From Melioribacteraceae bacterium (GTDB lineage Bacteria; Bacteroidota; Ignavibacteria; Ignavibacteriales; Melioribacteraceae), in contig JAKIUC010000012.1 in the NCBI GenBank assembly GCA_021647785.1, forward strand, positions 1 to 64,000: a stretch of 64,000 bases of DNA. Direction: 5' to 3'. A program made the translations under genes and the position numbers. Below are positions 30,130-39,496 of this stretch, one piece after another (position 1 is the stretch's first letter; each line of letters opens with the position of its first letter). A model generated the notes under the pieces. It worked only from the letters and a program-made list of their open reading frames with translations, had not been told where the DNA came from and did not search any database.

Positions 30130-30621
30130 TTAATGAACCTCCGATATTTCAACACTCGGAATAAGATATATAATTTCGTTTGAACTATCACTAAGTAATA
30201 ATTCTACATCAATAGTATTTTCTTTTTTCAAAATAGATGTGTAAAGTAATCCTCGAATTGAAGAGAATAGAATTGACTTTTTATTCTCTTCAAGGTTCTC
30301 TTCTGTTTTTGGAGTAAATTGATAAATAGTATTATTATTTTGAATAATATTAATCTTTTTAATTGTAACATTTTCTAAATCGAATTTAGAATCTTCGAGC
30401 AATTCAATAGAACCTGTAACGTGAAAGCGTGCTTTAGCTCCTGGCATTAGATTAACCCAAGCATAAATTTGTTTTACATTTAAACGAATATCATCCTTAT
30501 AAATTCCTTCAGATATTTTTGTGGTTGTTCTTATTTCTGGTACGGAAGAGGAACAACCTATAATAAACGTAAGTCCTAATATGAAAATTGCATAACTAAA
30601 TAATTTAGAATTATTAAACAT
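30130..30621 (-). CDS. Hypothetical lipoprotein
   Basis: A 163-residue exported lipoprotein: a short positive start, a hydrophobic stretch, and lipobox FIIGC with Cys23 the lipid-bearing residue. The mature part is beta-rich (MPGAKARFHVTGSIELLEDS..) and looks like a small sandwich domain. I do not recognise the family. It immediately precedes the CNNM/CBS gene, 3 bp apart, suggesting an envelope role with that protein. Confidence 0.8.
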   Translation of the reverse strand: MFNNSKLFSYAIFILGLTFIIGCSSSVPEIRTTTKISEGIYKDDIRLNVKQIYAWVNLMPGAKARFHVTGSIELLEDSKFDLENVTIKKINIIQNNNTIYQFTPKTEENLEENKKSILFSSIRGLLYTSILKKENTIDVELLLSDSSNEIIYLIPSVEISEVH

Positions 30622-30702
30622 TTTATGAATACTTGATATTATTGGAAAGTGAATTTTTTATTAAACATTCTATTTTTCATTAAAAGGATTTAATAGTTTT
30701 AA

Positions 30703-30740
30703 TCCTTCTATATTTTTAAAATCCTTCTATATTTTTAAAA
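30703..30740. repeat. 19-bp tandem duplication in the vapC 3' end
   Basis: Two exact adjacent copies of a 19-base unit (30703-30721 and 30722-30740). Because 19 is not a multiple of three, the duplication shifts the frame of the overlapping vapC gene near its C-terminus. The lack of divergence between the copies suggests a recent event. Confidence 0.95.
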
Positions 30741-31078
30741 TCCTTCGTATTTCTAGTTACTAGTGTACTATTAGTATAAATTGCAGATGCTGCAATTATT
30801 GCATCTGGGATTTTAATCTTCTTCTTTTTGCGAATAGTAATTGTAAGACCTTCAATTATAAAATTATAGTCAACTCTCTTAAATTCATTTAATAATTGAT
30901 TTATTGCAAACTCATCATCTGATAACAATCTATCAAATGAAAAAAGCTCTAATTTTGTTATAAATGAATATGAAATAATTCCATCATTTGACAAAATATT
31001 TTCAAAAATTACTTTGCTAATGTTATTCCCATTTAGAAAATAGATAAAAAGATTTGTATCAAATAAAAACTTATTCAT
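30716..31078 (-). CDS. vapC: VapC-type PIN-domain ribonuclease toxin, C-terminus frameshifted
   Basis: A PIN-domain endoribonuclease of a type II toxin-antitoxin pair. All four acidic metal-binding positions are present: D7 in FLFDTNLFIYF, E44, D92 in IPDAIIAA, and D113 in TRNTKDF. The 120-residue chain ends EGF. If one copy of the 19-bp duplication at 30703-30740 is removed, the frame continues as EGLKLLNPFNEK and stops at 30670, giving 129 residues with the GLKxxNP tail usual in the family. The catalytic set is intact, so activity may survive. It overlaps the antitoxin gene by 8 bp. Confidence 0.9.
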   Translation of the reverse strand: MNKFLFDTNLFIYFLNGNNISKVIFENILSNDGIISYSFITKLELFSFDRLLSDDEFAINQLLNEFKRVDYNFIIEGLTITIRKKKKIKIPDAIIAASAIYTNSTLVTRNTKDFKNIEGF

Positions 31079-31286
31079 CGACTCTAAAATCTCTGTTCCA
31101 TTCGTCTCTCATTTTTCTCTGAAATTTAAGCGGTTCAATTTCTCTACCTTTCAATAATCCAAATGTTGAATTTATTACATCTAAATCTGTCTCAATTAGT
31201 GTTTCAAATGTTTCATTGATTTCAACTTTTATATACTCATCAGTTATCTCTTTTACAGCACTTCGTGGTAATGTAATTATTGACAT
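31071..31286 (-). CDS. vapB: VapB-type antitoxin
   Basis: This 71-residue protein lies directly before vapC and overlaps it by 8 bp, the usual antitoxin-first arrangement. The C-terminal half, GLLKGREIEPLKFQRKMRDE, matches the PIN-toxin-binding tail seen in many VapB-like antitoxins. The N-terminal 25 residues should be the DNA-binding part but are too short to assign to a fold. The ribosome site AGGAGAATGAA precedes the ATG. An inverted repeat about 30 bases upstream may be its operator. Confidence 0.82.
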   Translation of the reverse strand: MSIITLPRSAVKEITDEYIKVEINETFETLIETDLDVINSTFGLLKGREIEPLKFQRKMRDEWNRDFRVDE

Positions 31287-31315
31287 TTCATTCTCCTAAA
31301 TATTATTATCTAATA

Positions 31316-31338
31316 TACATTTCTATACAAATAATGTA
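31316..31338. promoter_or_regulatory. Inverted repeat upstream of vapBC (possible operator)
   Basis: TACATT and AATGTA (31316-31321 and 31333-31338) are separated by 11 bases, a centre-to-centre distance suited to a dimeric DNA-binding protein. It lies 30 to 52 bases before the vapB start, where autoregulatory VapBC operators usually sit. The arms are only six bases long in AT-rich DNA. Confidence 0.35.
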
Positions 31339-31384
31339 AATGGATAAAGTCTGTTGCAGAAATTAATAAAACCAATAATGCTTA

Positions 31385-33040
31385 TTAAAATGCTGCAACT
31401 TCTTCATAAATTCCGAAATGTATTTTAAGCTCGTCCACCATTTCTCCAAGTGTAACATAGTTCTCGGCAGCTTTAATAAATACGGGCATAAGATTAGTTC
31501 CATTAATTGCAGCTTCACTAATTTCTTTCAAGCACTCAGCAACTCTAACATTATCCCTACGTGCCTTCAATGCAGCAAGTCTTGCTTTTTGTTTTGCTTC
31601 TACCTCTGGAGCAATCTGCAATATTGGAATATCTATCTTTTCATCTTTATCAACAAATTCATTTACTCCAACAATAAATTTTTCTTTTCTTTCCAATTCA
31701 ATTTGGTATCTGTATGCAGCTGTTGAAATTTCTTTTTGAAAATACCCCGCCTCTATAGCTGAAACTACTCCACCAAGTGCATCTATTTCGTCAAATATTT
31801 TATTTGCTTCCTCTTCCATTTTGTTTGTAAGAGATTCAACGTAATAACTCCCACCAAGTGGATCAACAGAATTAATAACACCAGTTTCAAAAGCAATCAT
31901 TTGCTGAGTACGTAATGCAATCTTCACAGCTTTTTCACTTGGGAGGGCAAGAGTTTCATCCATTGAATTTGTGTGAAGTGATTGTGTGCCTCCTAAAACC
32001 CCCGCCAATGCTTGGATTGCTGTTCTTACAATATTATTCTCCGGTTGTTGTGCAGTTAAAGTAGCACCAGCAGTTTGTGTATGAAAACGTAACCACCACG
32101 AACGTGGATTTTTTGCACCATATTTCTCTTTCATCCTTTTCGCATAAATTCTACGTGCAGCACGGAACTTTGCAATCTCTTCAAAGAAATCGAGATGCGA
32201 ATTAAAGAAGTGCGAAATTCTTGGAGCAAAATCATCAACATCAAGTCCGCGCTCAATAGCAGCTTCAATGTAGGCAAAACCATCAGCCAACGTGTATGCA
32301 AGTTCTTGCACAGATGTAGAGCCAGCTTCACGAATGTGATATCCGCTTACTGAGACTGGGTTCCATTGAGGAACCTCTTTAGTGCAATACTCAATCATAT
32401 CAGTAATAATTCTCATCGAGGGTTTAGGCGGATAAATATATTCCTTCTGTGCAATATATTCTTTCAGAATATCATTCTGCAAAGTACCACGCAGTTTTTC
32501 AAAAGGGACACCTTGCTTTTTAGCCACTGCAAGGTAGAAAGCAAATATCATTGCAGCAGGTGAATTGATTGTCATCGAAGTTGAAACTTTATCCAAAGGT
32601 ATTTCATCAAAGAGAATTTCCATATCCTCAAGTGATGAAATTGCGACACCACACATTCCAACTTCGCCATCGCTAAGCGGACTATCGGCATCGTACCCCA
32701 TCAGTGTTGGAAGATCAAACGCAACAGACAAGCCTCCCTGTCCGTGGTCTAATAAATATTTGAATCTTTCATTTGTATCTTCCGGAGTTCCAAAACCAGC
32801 GAATTGTCTCATTGTCCAAAGTCTTCCGCGATAACCATTTGTGTGAATTCCACGAGTGTATGGAAACTCGCCCGGGAAATTTATATCATCCAAAAACCTA
32901 TTCTCATCCACATCATCCGGAGTGTAGAGTGGTTTAACATCTTCACCAGAAACAGATGTAAATTTTAATCCATTCGATTTTGAGTTCTCTAATCGCTCCG
33001 TATATTTTTCTTTTGATCTTCTATATTCTTCAATGTTCAT
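31385..33040 (-). CDS. mcmA: Methylmalonyl-CoA mutase, large (catalytic) subunit without B12 domain
   Basis: This TIM-barrel subunit interconverts methylmalonyl-CoA and succinyl-CoA with adenosylcobalamin. The N-terminal block [20 protein letters not shown] and [15 protein letters not shown] are diagnostic. At 551 residues the chain ends after the barrel and lacks the roughly 130-residue cobalamin-binding domain with its DxHxxG motif, so it must be the stand-alone large subunit that pairs with a separate small B12 protein encoded elsewhere. It probably works in propionate oxidation or a succinyl-to-propionyl route. A related acyl-CoA mutase, such as isobutyryl- or ethylmalonyl-specific, cannot be ruled out by eye. 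Confidence 0.9.
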   Translation of the reverse strand: MNIEEYRRSKEKYTERLENSKSNGLKFTSVSGEDVKPLYTPDDVDENRFLDDINFPGEFPYTRGIHTNGYRGRLWTMRQFAGFGTPEDTNERFKYLLDHGQGGLSVAFDLPTLMGYDADSPLSDGEVGMCGVAISSLEDMEILFDEIPLDKVSTSMTINSPAAMIFAFYLAVAKKQGVPFEKLRGTLQNDILKEYIAQKEYIYPPKPSMRIITDMIEYCTKEVPQWNPVSVSGYHIREAGSTSVQELAYTLADGFAYIEAAIERGLDVDDFAPRISHFFNSHLDFFEEIAKFRAARRIYAKRMKEKYGAKNPRSWWLRFHTQTAGATLTAQQPENNIVRTAIQALAGVLGGTQSLHTNSMDETLALPSEKAVKIALRTQQMIAFETGVINSVDPLGGSYYVESLTNKMEEEANKIFDEIDALGGVVSAIEAGYFQKEISTAAYRYQIELERKEKFIVGVNEFVDKDEKIDIPILQIAPEVEAKQKARLAALKARRDNVRVAECLKEISEAAINGTNLMPVFIKAAENYVTLGEMVDELKIHFGIYEEVAAF

Positions 33041-33378
33041 CTTTATATTCTTTCTGTTTAATTTTTAATATTGAAATATACGAAAGAGTTTTGAAATGGA
33101 TAAATTTTACTACTATTTGTGGCTACATTTTATTTTATCCAGGACTCCTGGCTGAGCGAAGCCTCCGAAGGAAACATTTTGCAGAAGCCCTTGGGCTGAG
33201 CGAAGCCTCCGAAGGAAACATTTTGCAGAAGCCCTTGGGCTGAGCGAAGCCGAAGCCTAACCTCTTATTTTACACTAAATTAGCTCATTTTTTCATTGAT
33301 TTCGCACTATTATTTTAGTATGTTTGTTGTTTGATTTTTACTCTATTTATTATTGAATTCAACAATTTTATTAAAAGT
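33041..33378. other. Intergenic spacer with GC-rich tandem repeat
   Basis: No gene is supported. It carries the promoter region of the divergently oriented mutase (left edge) and of the GH2-like gene (right edge), plus the 44-bp tandem repeat at 33150-33251, whose base composition is clearly GC-richer than its surroundings. Confidence 0.5.
33150..33251. repeat. 44-bp tandem repeat, 2.3 copies
   Basis: Two exact 44-base copies (33150-33193 and 33194-33237) are followed by the first 14 bases of a third (33238-33251). The unit contains GGCTGAGCGAAGCC and CCTCCGAAGG. Exact identity points to recent duplication, and the composition suggests an inserted dispersed element later amplified in place. 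Confidence 0.93.
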
Positions 33379-35904
33379 ATGAAAAAATATTTATTCTATT
33401 TTGTTACTCTAATTTTACTTTCCAATACTGTTTATTCACAAATTAGAATCAAAGAAATTTCATCTAACATTCCCAAGCATTTAACCAACTACTCCGACAC
33501 AGAAACAAGAAATATTATTCCATTTAATAATAATTGGATTCTAATTCCGGAAAATTCTGTGAGCAAAGGTGTTGAAATAGATATACCTTCGCGTTATATT
33601 TCTGATGAAACAATTACCTTCATGAAATCATTAGAATTTTCTTCAGAAATTATTTCTGCAAACAATCTTAAAATTCACTTCCTTGGAATTTCTTACTCTG
33701 CTGATATTTATTTAAATGATGTTGTAATTTATAAAAAGCCTGGTGGAAATATTCCATTCTCTCTTTTGCTTCCGAGCGATTTACTTACCAATAATGATAA
33801 GAATACAATTACTGTAAAAGTAACAAATGTATTAGATTCGGAAACGACAATTCCTATGTATCAAAGATTTCTATTCCCCAAAAATTCTGGTGGTATTGTA
33901 CGTGATGTTTTTATAGAAATAATTCCGAAAGAGAATATAGAAGTAGTTAGGTACTCAATTTTAATTGATAATCGATTAAAAAATGTTGATGTAAAATTTG
34001 ATTTATTAATTAATAAAAAGAGTAGTAATGGAGAATATTTAATTGATTTATCGATTTTTGATAATAATGATAAACCTCTTGCAAATAAAAAAATTATGCT
34101 GGATGCTTCTTCAAAAGAGATGGAATTAAAACTAAAAATTAAGAATCCAAAATTATGGTCTCCGAAAACACCTAACCTATATTATGCTAAAATAAAATTG
34201 ACAAAAAACGATTCATTAATTGATGTCATCAAAAAAAACTTACTCTTTGCTAAATTTGAAAACCGCCCTGATGGATTATTTCTTAATAACAACATTTTTA
34301 ATATTAAAGGTGTAACCTATATTCATTCCAGCAAAGATTATGGGATGTTGATTTCTTATTCTGATTTATATAACGATTTGAAAATAATAAAAGAACTTGG
34401 GATTAATACTGTACGCTTTGCAAAATCGACCCCGCATCCATTTGCACTTGAAATTTCTGCTGAACTTGGCTTATTAGCATTTATTGAAATACCTTTGAAC
34501 TCGATTCCAAATTGTTTTATTGATGATGTAAACTTTACAAATCGTTTAAAAAGATATACTGAAGAATTCTCTAAAGAATATTCAAATTATCCGGCAGTAT
34601 TTGCAATGGGAATTGGCGGCGGATATTTATCAAATTCGCAAGAGCAGATTGATTTAATTAGTCAATTAAGCAAAATAATTAAATTGAAATCGCATAAACT
34701 TTCCTATGCATCTTTTCTTGGAATACCACCAAAAGAGATTAATAATCTCGATTTATATGGGTTTGAGTTGTTTGAAAATTCAAGTTCTATGGAAAAATAT
34801 TTAAGCACAACTTCAATTAGCAAGAAAAAAATATTTATAAGTGAAGCAACATATCCTACATACTTAGGAAATACTAATGGTTATTTAAATAATTTTTCGT
34901 TTGAAGCTCAGGCTAAATTCTTTGAAGAAACAATTGATTTAACCCGTTCTAATAAATTGTCTGGGTTTTTCATTAATTCGATGTTTGATTATCATGGAGA
35001 TTTTAGCTCTCTTTTCACTAACTACACTTCTGATAATAAATATGAAGTTGGAATAATTGGTGAGGATAGGAATATTAACCGCATAAGCTATAGCTTAATT
35101 AAATCTAAACTGCTTACAGATAAACGCGTTACTATACCTCTCGGAAGTAAAAAAGATGATGCACCAATGTTTTTTATTTTGGCTGGGCTTGCTCTTGCTG
35201 TGATGATGGGAATTCTTGTAAACTCGAAAAAGAAATTTAGGGAAGATGCAACACGTGCACTCTTAAGACCATACAACTTTTTTGCAGATATTAGAGACCA
35301 TCGTATTATTTCAGGATTTGCAACTATAATTTTGATGTTTATTCTATCAGGGTCTCATGCATTATTGTTAAGCAATCTTCTATTCTATTTTAGAAATAAT
35401 ATCACTTTAGATAAATTATTACTCTCTTTTGGAATGCCCTCTTTTATCTCCAGTATTAATTATTTTGCTTGGAACCCTACTGAATCTTTTCTCTTTTTCA
35501 CTCTCTTTAGTATAGTTTTCTTTTTGATTATTAGTGTGATAATTTCTTTGGCTTCCTTCTTTCTTAAAATGAAAATTTATTTTAGAAATATTTTTATAAC
35601 AGTTGTTTGGGCACTTCTGCCATTAACTATTTTGCTTCCTTTGGTAATGGTACTTTATAGAATATTTATGGCTGATATAATTAACACATATCTTTATGGA
35701 TTTTTAATACTCTATTTTGTTTGGATTTTACAGAGAATAGTAAAAGGAGTTTATGTAATTTTTGATATTAGTCTGAGGCGAGCTTACTTTTTTACATTTT
35801 TATTAATACTTTTCTCTTTAGGTGGGACCCTACTTTATTTCCAACTAAGTTATTCAACTATAAGTTTTATAATTAATTCAATTTATCAAGCTCAACTGAT
35901 TTAA
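33379..35904 (+). CDS. GH2-like pseudoenzyme fused to a multi-helix membrane domain
   Basis: Signal peptide (1-20, ending YSQ), then a glycoside hydrolase family 2 layout: a sugar-binding sandwich (about 25-200), an Ig-like domain (about 200-300) and a TIM-barrel-like domain (about 310-600), followed by a C-terminal region of about 240 residues with six or so membrane helices. I start at 33379 because the signal peptide begins there; an in-frame ATG 48 bases upstream would add a non-secretory leader. Where active GH2 enzymes have the Asn-Glu acid/base pair, this protein reads AMGIGGGY; the barrel's later ISEATYP keeps a Glu. It is probably a membrane-tethered non-hydrolytic carbohydrate-binding or sensing protein. 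Ten bases separate it from smc. Confidence 0.8.
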   Translation: MKKYLFYFVTLILLSNTVYSQIRIKEISSNIPKHLTNYSDTETRNIIPFNNNWILIPENSVSKGVEIDIPSRYISDETITFMKSLEFSSEIISANNLKIHFLGISYSADIYLNDVVIYKKPGGNIPFSLLLPSDLLTNNDKNTITVKVTNVLDSETTIPMYQRFLFPKNSGGIVRDVFIEIIPKENIEVVRYSILIDNRLKNVDVKFDLLINKKSSNGEYLIDLSIFDNNDKPLANKKIMLDASSKEMELKLKIKNPKLWSPKTPNLYYAKIKLTKNDSLIDVIKKNLLFAKFENRPDGLFLNNNIFNIKGVTYIHSSKDYGMLISYSDLYNDLKIIKELGINTVRFAKSTPHPFALEISAELGLLAFIEIPLNSIPNCFIDDVNFTNRLKRYTEEFSKEYSNYPAVFAMGIGGGYLSNSQEQIDLISQLSKIIKLKSHKLSYASFLGIPPKEINNLDLYGFELFENSSSMEKYLSTTSISKKKIFISEATYPTYLGNTNGYLNNFSFEAQAKFFEETIDLTRSNKLSGFFINSMFDYHGDFSSLFTNYTSDNKYEVGIIGEDRNINRISYSLIKSKLLTDKRVTIPLGSKKDDAPMFFILAGLALAVMMGILVNSKKKFREDATRALLRPYNFFADIRDHRIISGFATIILMFILSGSHALLLSNLLFYFRNNITLDKLLLSFGMPSFISSINYFAWNPTESFLFFTLFSIVFFLIISVIISLASFFLKMKIYFRNIFITVVWALLPLTILLPLVMVLYRIFMADIINTYLYGFLILYFVWILQRIVKGVYVIFDISLRRAYFFTFLLILFSLGGTLLYFQLSYSTISFIINSIYQAQLI

Positions 35905-35914
35905 CGGAGAAGAT

Positions 35915-38900
35915 TTGTATCTATCAAAACTAGAAATATTTGGCTTTAAATCTTTTGCAAATAAAACTGTTATAAATTTTAACCGTGGCATTACTGGTAT
36001 TGTTGGACCAAATGGCTGTGGTAAAACAAATATTATTGATGCAATACGTTGGGTATTGGGTGAACAAAAAAGTAGTACGCTCCGTAGTGATAAAATGGAA
36101 AACGTGATTTTTAACGGAACGCAAAGTAAAAAACCAATGGGCATGAGCGAAGCATCGTTAACATTAGTAAATGATAAAGGAATACTGCCAACAGAGTATT
36201 CGGAAATTACAATTACAAGAAGAATTTTTCGCTCCGGAGAAAGTGAATATCTTCTTAATAAAAATATTTGTCGGCTTAAAGATATTACCAATCTCTTTAT
36301 GGATACTGGAATGGGTAGTAACGCCTACTCTGTTATTGAACTTAAAATGATTGATACTATCCTGAGTAGTAAGGCTGATGAAAGACGGCATCTATTTGAA
36401 GAAGCAGCAGGTGTTAATAAATATAAACTACGGCGAAGACTAACCCTAAAAAGACTTGAAGATGTAAAACGAGATTTGGTAAGAGTTAATGATATTGTTG
36501 CAGAAGTTGATAAAGTTGTTCGTTCACTTTCGCGACAAGCAAAGAAGGCTGATAAACATAACCAGATAACTTCCATTTTGCGTGAAAAAGAGATTGATTT
36601 GGCAGAACGTGAATTTGCGAATTACACTTTGCAGTTAAATGAATTAAAAAAATCAAAAGCTGTGGCTGATTCTCAAAAAGAACAAATTGATATTGATACA
36701 AGAAAAGTTGAAACTGAACTAATTCAATTCCGCGATAAAATTTTATTAATTGAAGAAGAACTAAGTAACAAACGCCGTGAGTTATCGCAGAATACAAACG
36801 AATTACATGAACGGCAAAGAATAATATCAGTTACTCAGGAACGTGATAAAGTATTACAAAGAAATTTAGAGAACTATAAATCTGAGTTAGAGGAATTTGA
36901 ATATCAAGTAACAATAAATGAAGAGAGCATTTCATCAAACAAAGAGGAACTCCTTAACTACGAACGACTTTCTGCCGAGAAGGAAGAAAATTTAGAGAAT
37001 AGTCAATCTGAATTATCTATCAAAAAAGAAGAATTGGAAATTTTTAGAACCGCAGTAAAAGAGGAGGCAGAGAAGGTTGCTTTAATTGAAAAAGAGATTT
37101 CAAATATTGAGAACCAAATTGAGAATAGACAATCATCATTGGATAGAATAAATAATGAGATTAGCAGATTTGAACAAGTAATCCAAAACACTACGAGTGA
37201 TATTGCAAAGACCGTTGGCTACCTTGAGGAACTAACTCAAGAGCTATCAGAAGTTGAGCAGAATATTCTTAATTCTGACGAAGAGTTTGTTCAAAAAGAG
37301 AAAGAGAAAGAGAATTTAGAAGATAGTTTATCGGAGTTATACAATAAAGAACTTGAAGAGAAAAATCTACTTGCGGGTTTAAATAATAAAATAGAATTAC
37401 TTCAATCTCTAATTTCAAATTTGGAAGGAATTTCAAAGGGTTCTAAAATTCTATTGGAAAATAGTACGTGGGCAAATGGTGAAAGATCAATTATAGCAGA
37501 TGTGGGCAATACCAAAGAGGAATACCGCCTTGCATTAAATGCTGCACTCAAAGATGTTTTGAATAATCTTTTTGTAGAGCAAATTGATGAACTCAATAAT
37601 GCTATTAAATATCTAAAGAAAAACGATCTTGGGAAAGCTGCATTCTATCTGCTCGAAATGCCAACTGAGAGTAAAGGATTTATAAATAAAATAATTGAAT
37701 TTGATAGAAATAGAAAAGTTAAAAAACTTTCTGCTGAAAAATTATTTATTGGATGGGCAAATGAGTTTGTAATTACTGACCCAAAGTGGGTACCTTACTT
37801 TAACAAACTACTATCGAATATTGTAGTAACAAATAATTTAGACTCTGCTATTGAACTGCATAAAAAATACAACAAATTCTCTTTTGTTACTTTGGAAGGT
37901 GATTTTGTTCAGAACAATGGTATTATTGAGGCTGGGTCTGCCCCTCAATTAGATGAAACACTTTTTGGAAGAAAGCAGCATCTTGAAAATTTGAAGAAAG
38001 AGTTCCCCAAATATGAAGCAAACATTGAGAATATCGCAAATCAGATTAGAACTACTAAAGAGAATATTTCCAGAATTAATTTACGGGGTTTATCTGATAG
38101 AGGTAAAATTCTTCTGAATGAAAAGACTAACATCGAGAAACAAATTGCTCAGATTGAGTTCAAAAAAGAGCGAGCTAATGAGGAAGTTGATTTAGCACAA
38201 AGTAAAATAAATGAACTAGTTTCGGAAACCAGTAAGCTCTCAAACGGTATTGATGATTTAACTAATAAATTAGATTCTGTAAAAGTTGACCTCGAAAAAG
38301 CTAAGATTTTTTATGAAGTTAAAGAGGCTGAACAAAAAGAGAACGAGGAAAATTTCAATTTATTCTTTAACAATTATAACCAGATAAAATTAGAATTAGA
38401 GAGAGTTCGCGGACAACTTATAAATACTAAAGAGAGCATTAAAAGAGGCGAAGAGGATAGAGTGAAAATTAATACTTCTATTGAAAGAAGAAAAAATGAT
38501 ATTGAAAAAACAAATGAGGAGTTATACTCTCTTCAAATAGTAATTGATGAAAACCAAATTGAATATGACGAGTTAGCTGATATCAGGAATGAATTGACTT
38601 CAAGTGAAGATGGAATAAAAGGGAGACTCAATGATATCAAAACTGAATCGACACAGCTTGAAAACAATTTAAGTCAATATAGAAATGAAAGACAAAGACT
38701 ATCGGATATGATACATTCTGATGCTGTAAAGATGAGTGAATTTACATTACGGAAAGAGAATCTGACGGAACACATTAGTGATGAGTACTCTATTACACTT
38801 GAATATAAAGAGTTTGATAATAGCGAATTCAATTTTAAAGAGGTGTCGTCTGATGTTCATTCATTGAAACAGCAATTGAAAAATCTTGGACCAGTTAATT

Positions 38901-39496
38901 TATTAGCATACTCTGAGTATGAAGAAGAACAAGAACGCCTTGACTTTTTAACAGGGCAGAGAGATGATTTAACCAGTTCTGAAAAGGATTTAATTAAAAC
39001 TATTGATGAAATAAATGAAGCAGCTAAGAATATATTTACTGAAACTTTTGAAGCTATTCGTGTAAACTTCCAGAAAATATTTAGGTCACTTTTTGATGAA
39101 GGTGATGAGGCAGATTTAATGCTTGAAGAAGGGGTTGACCCACTTGAAGCAAAAATAGAAATTACTGCAAAACCAAAAGGTAAACGACCATCATCAATTG
39201 ATTTGTTATCCGGAGGTGAAAAAACCCTTACAGCCACTGCCCTACTCTTTGCTATCTATTTAGTAAAACCATCTCCATTTTGTATAATGGATGAGGTTGA
39301 TGCTCCGCTTGATGATGCAAACATTGATCGTTTTTCTAATTTACTTACGGACTTTAGCGACAACACACAATTTATTATTGTTACACATAATAAACGTACA
39401 ATGAATTATGCCGAAACAATGTATGGTGTTACTATGCAAGAGGAAGGAATATCCAAAATTGCCGGAGTGCGGTTTACCGACGAGGTTCAGTTATAA
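35915..39496 (+). CDS. smc: Chromosome segregation ATPase SMC
   Basis: SMC is the core ATPase of bacterial condensin. The full 1193-residue architecture is present: Walker A GPNGCGKT (31-38), long coiled coils on both sides of a hinge (about 515-660), the ABC signature LLSGGEKTLTATALL (about 1098-1112) and Walker B CIMDEVDAPLDD. The start is a TTG at 35915, because MYLSKLEIFGFKSF is the universal SMC N-terminus and no ATG is available there. It shares one base with the next gene (TAATG). scpA and scpB are not nearby. Confidence 0.97.
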   Translation: MYLSKLEIFGFKSFANKTVINFNRGITGIVGPNGCGKTNIIDAIRWVLGEQKSSTLRSDKMENVIFNGTQSKKPMGMSEASLTLVNDKGILPTEYSEITITRRIFRSGESEYLLNKNICRLKDITNLFMDTGMGSNAYSVIELKMIDTILSSKADERRHLFEEAAGVNKYKLRRRLTLKRLEDVKRDLVRVNDIVAEVDKVVRSLSRQAKKADKHNQITSILREKEIDLAEREFANYTLQLNELKKSKAVADSQKEQIDIDTRKVETELIQFRDKILLIEEELSNKRRELSQNTNELHERQRIISVTQERDKVLQRNLENYKSELEEFEYQVTINEESISSNKEELLNYERLSAEKEENLENSQSELSIKKEELEIFRTAVKEEAEKVALIEKEISNIENQIENRQSSLDRINNEISRFEQVIQNTTSDIAKTVGYLEELTQELSEVEQNILNSDEEFVQKEKEKENLEDSLSELYNKELEEKNLLAGLNNKIELLQSLISNLEGISKGSKILLENSTWANGERSIIADVGNTKEEYRLALNAALKDVLNNLFVEQIDELNNAIKYLKKNDLGKAAFYLLEMPTESKGFINKIIEFDRNRKVKKLSAEKLFIGWANEFVITDPKWVPYFNKLLSNIVVTNNLDSAIELHKKYNKFSFVTLEGDFVQNNGIIEAGSAPQLDETLFGRKQHLENLKKEFPKYEANIENIANQIRTTKENISRINLRGLSDRGKILLNEKTNIEKQIAQIEFKKERANEEVDLAQSKINELVSETSKLSNGIDDLTNKLDSVKVDLEKAKIFYEVKEAEQKENEENFNLFFNNYNQIKLELERVRGQLINTKESIKRGEEDRVKINTSIERRKNDIEKTNEELYSLQIVIDENQIEYDELADIRNELTSSEDGIKGRLNDIKTESTQLENNLSQYRNERQRLSDMIHSDAVKMSEFTLRKENLTEHISDEYSITLEYKEFDNSEFNFKEVSSDVHSLKQQLKNLGPVNLLAYSEYEEEQERLDFLTGQRDDLTSSEKDLIKTIDEINEAAKNIFTETFEAIRVNFQKIFRSLFDEGDEADLMLEEGVDPLEAKIEITAKPKGKRPSSIDLLSGGEKTLTATALLFAIYLVKPSPFCIMDEVDAPLDDANIDRFSNLLTDFSDNTQFIIVTHNKRTMNYAETMYGVTMQEEGISKIAGVRFTDEVQL

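Noticed and set aside
33150-33251. 44-bp repeats considered as CRISPR, or as an open frame across the repeat (32980-33243)
   Set aside because: There are no spacers between units, and the frame is merely kept open by the repeat with no start signal or domain.
33331-33378. Upstream ATG of the GH2-like gene
   Set aside because: It would put 16 hydrophobic/acidic residues before a perfect signal peptide.
36000-39400. Several opposite-strand open frames over smc and other long genes
   Set aside because: They mirror the codon bias of the real genes, lack ribosome sites and show no recognisable domain.
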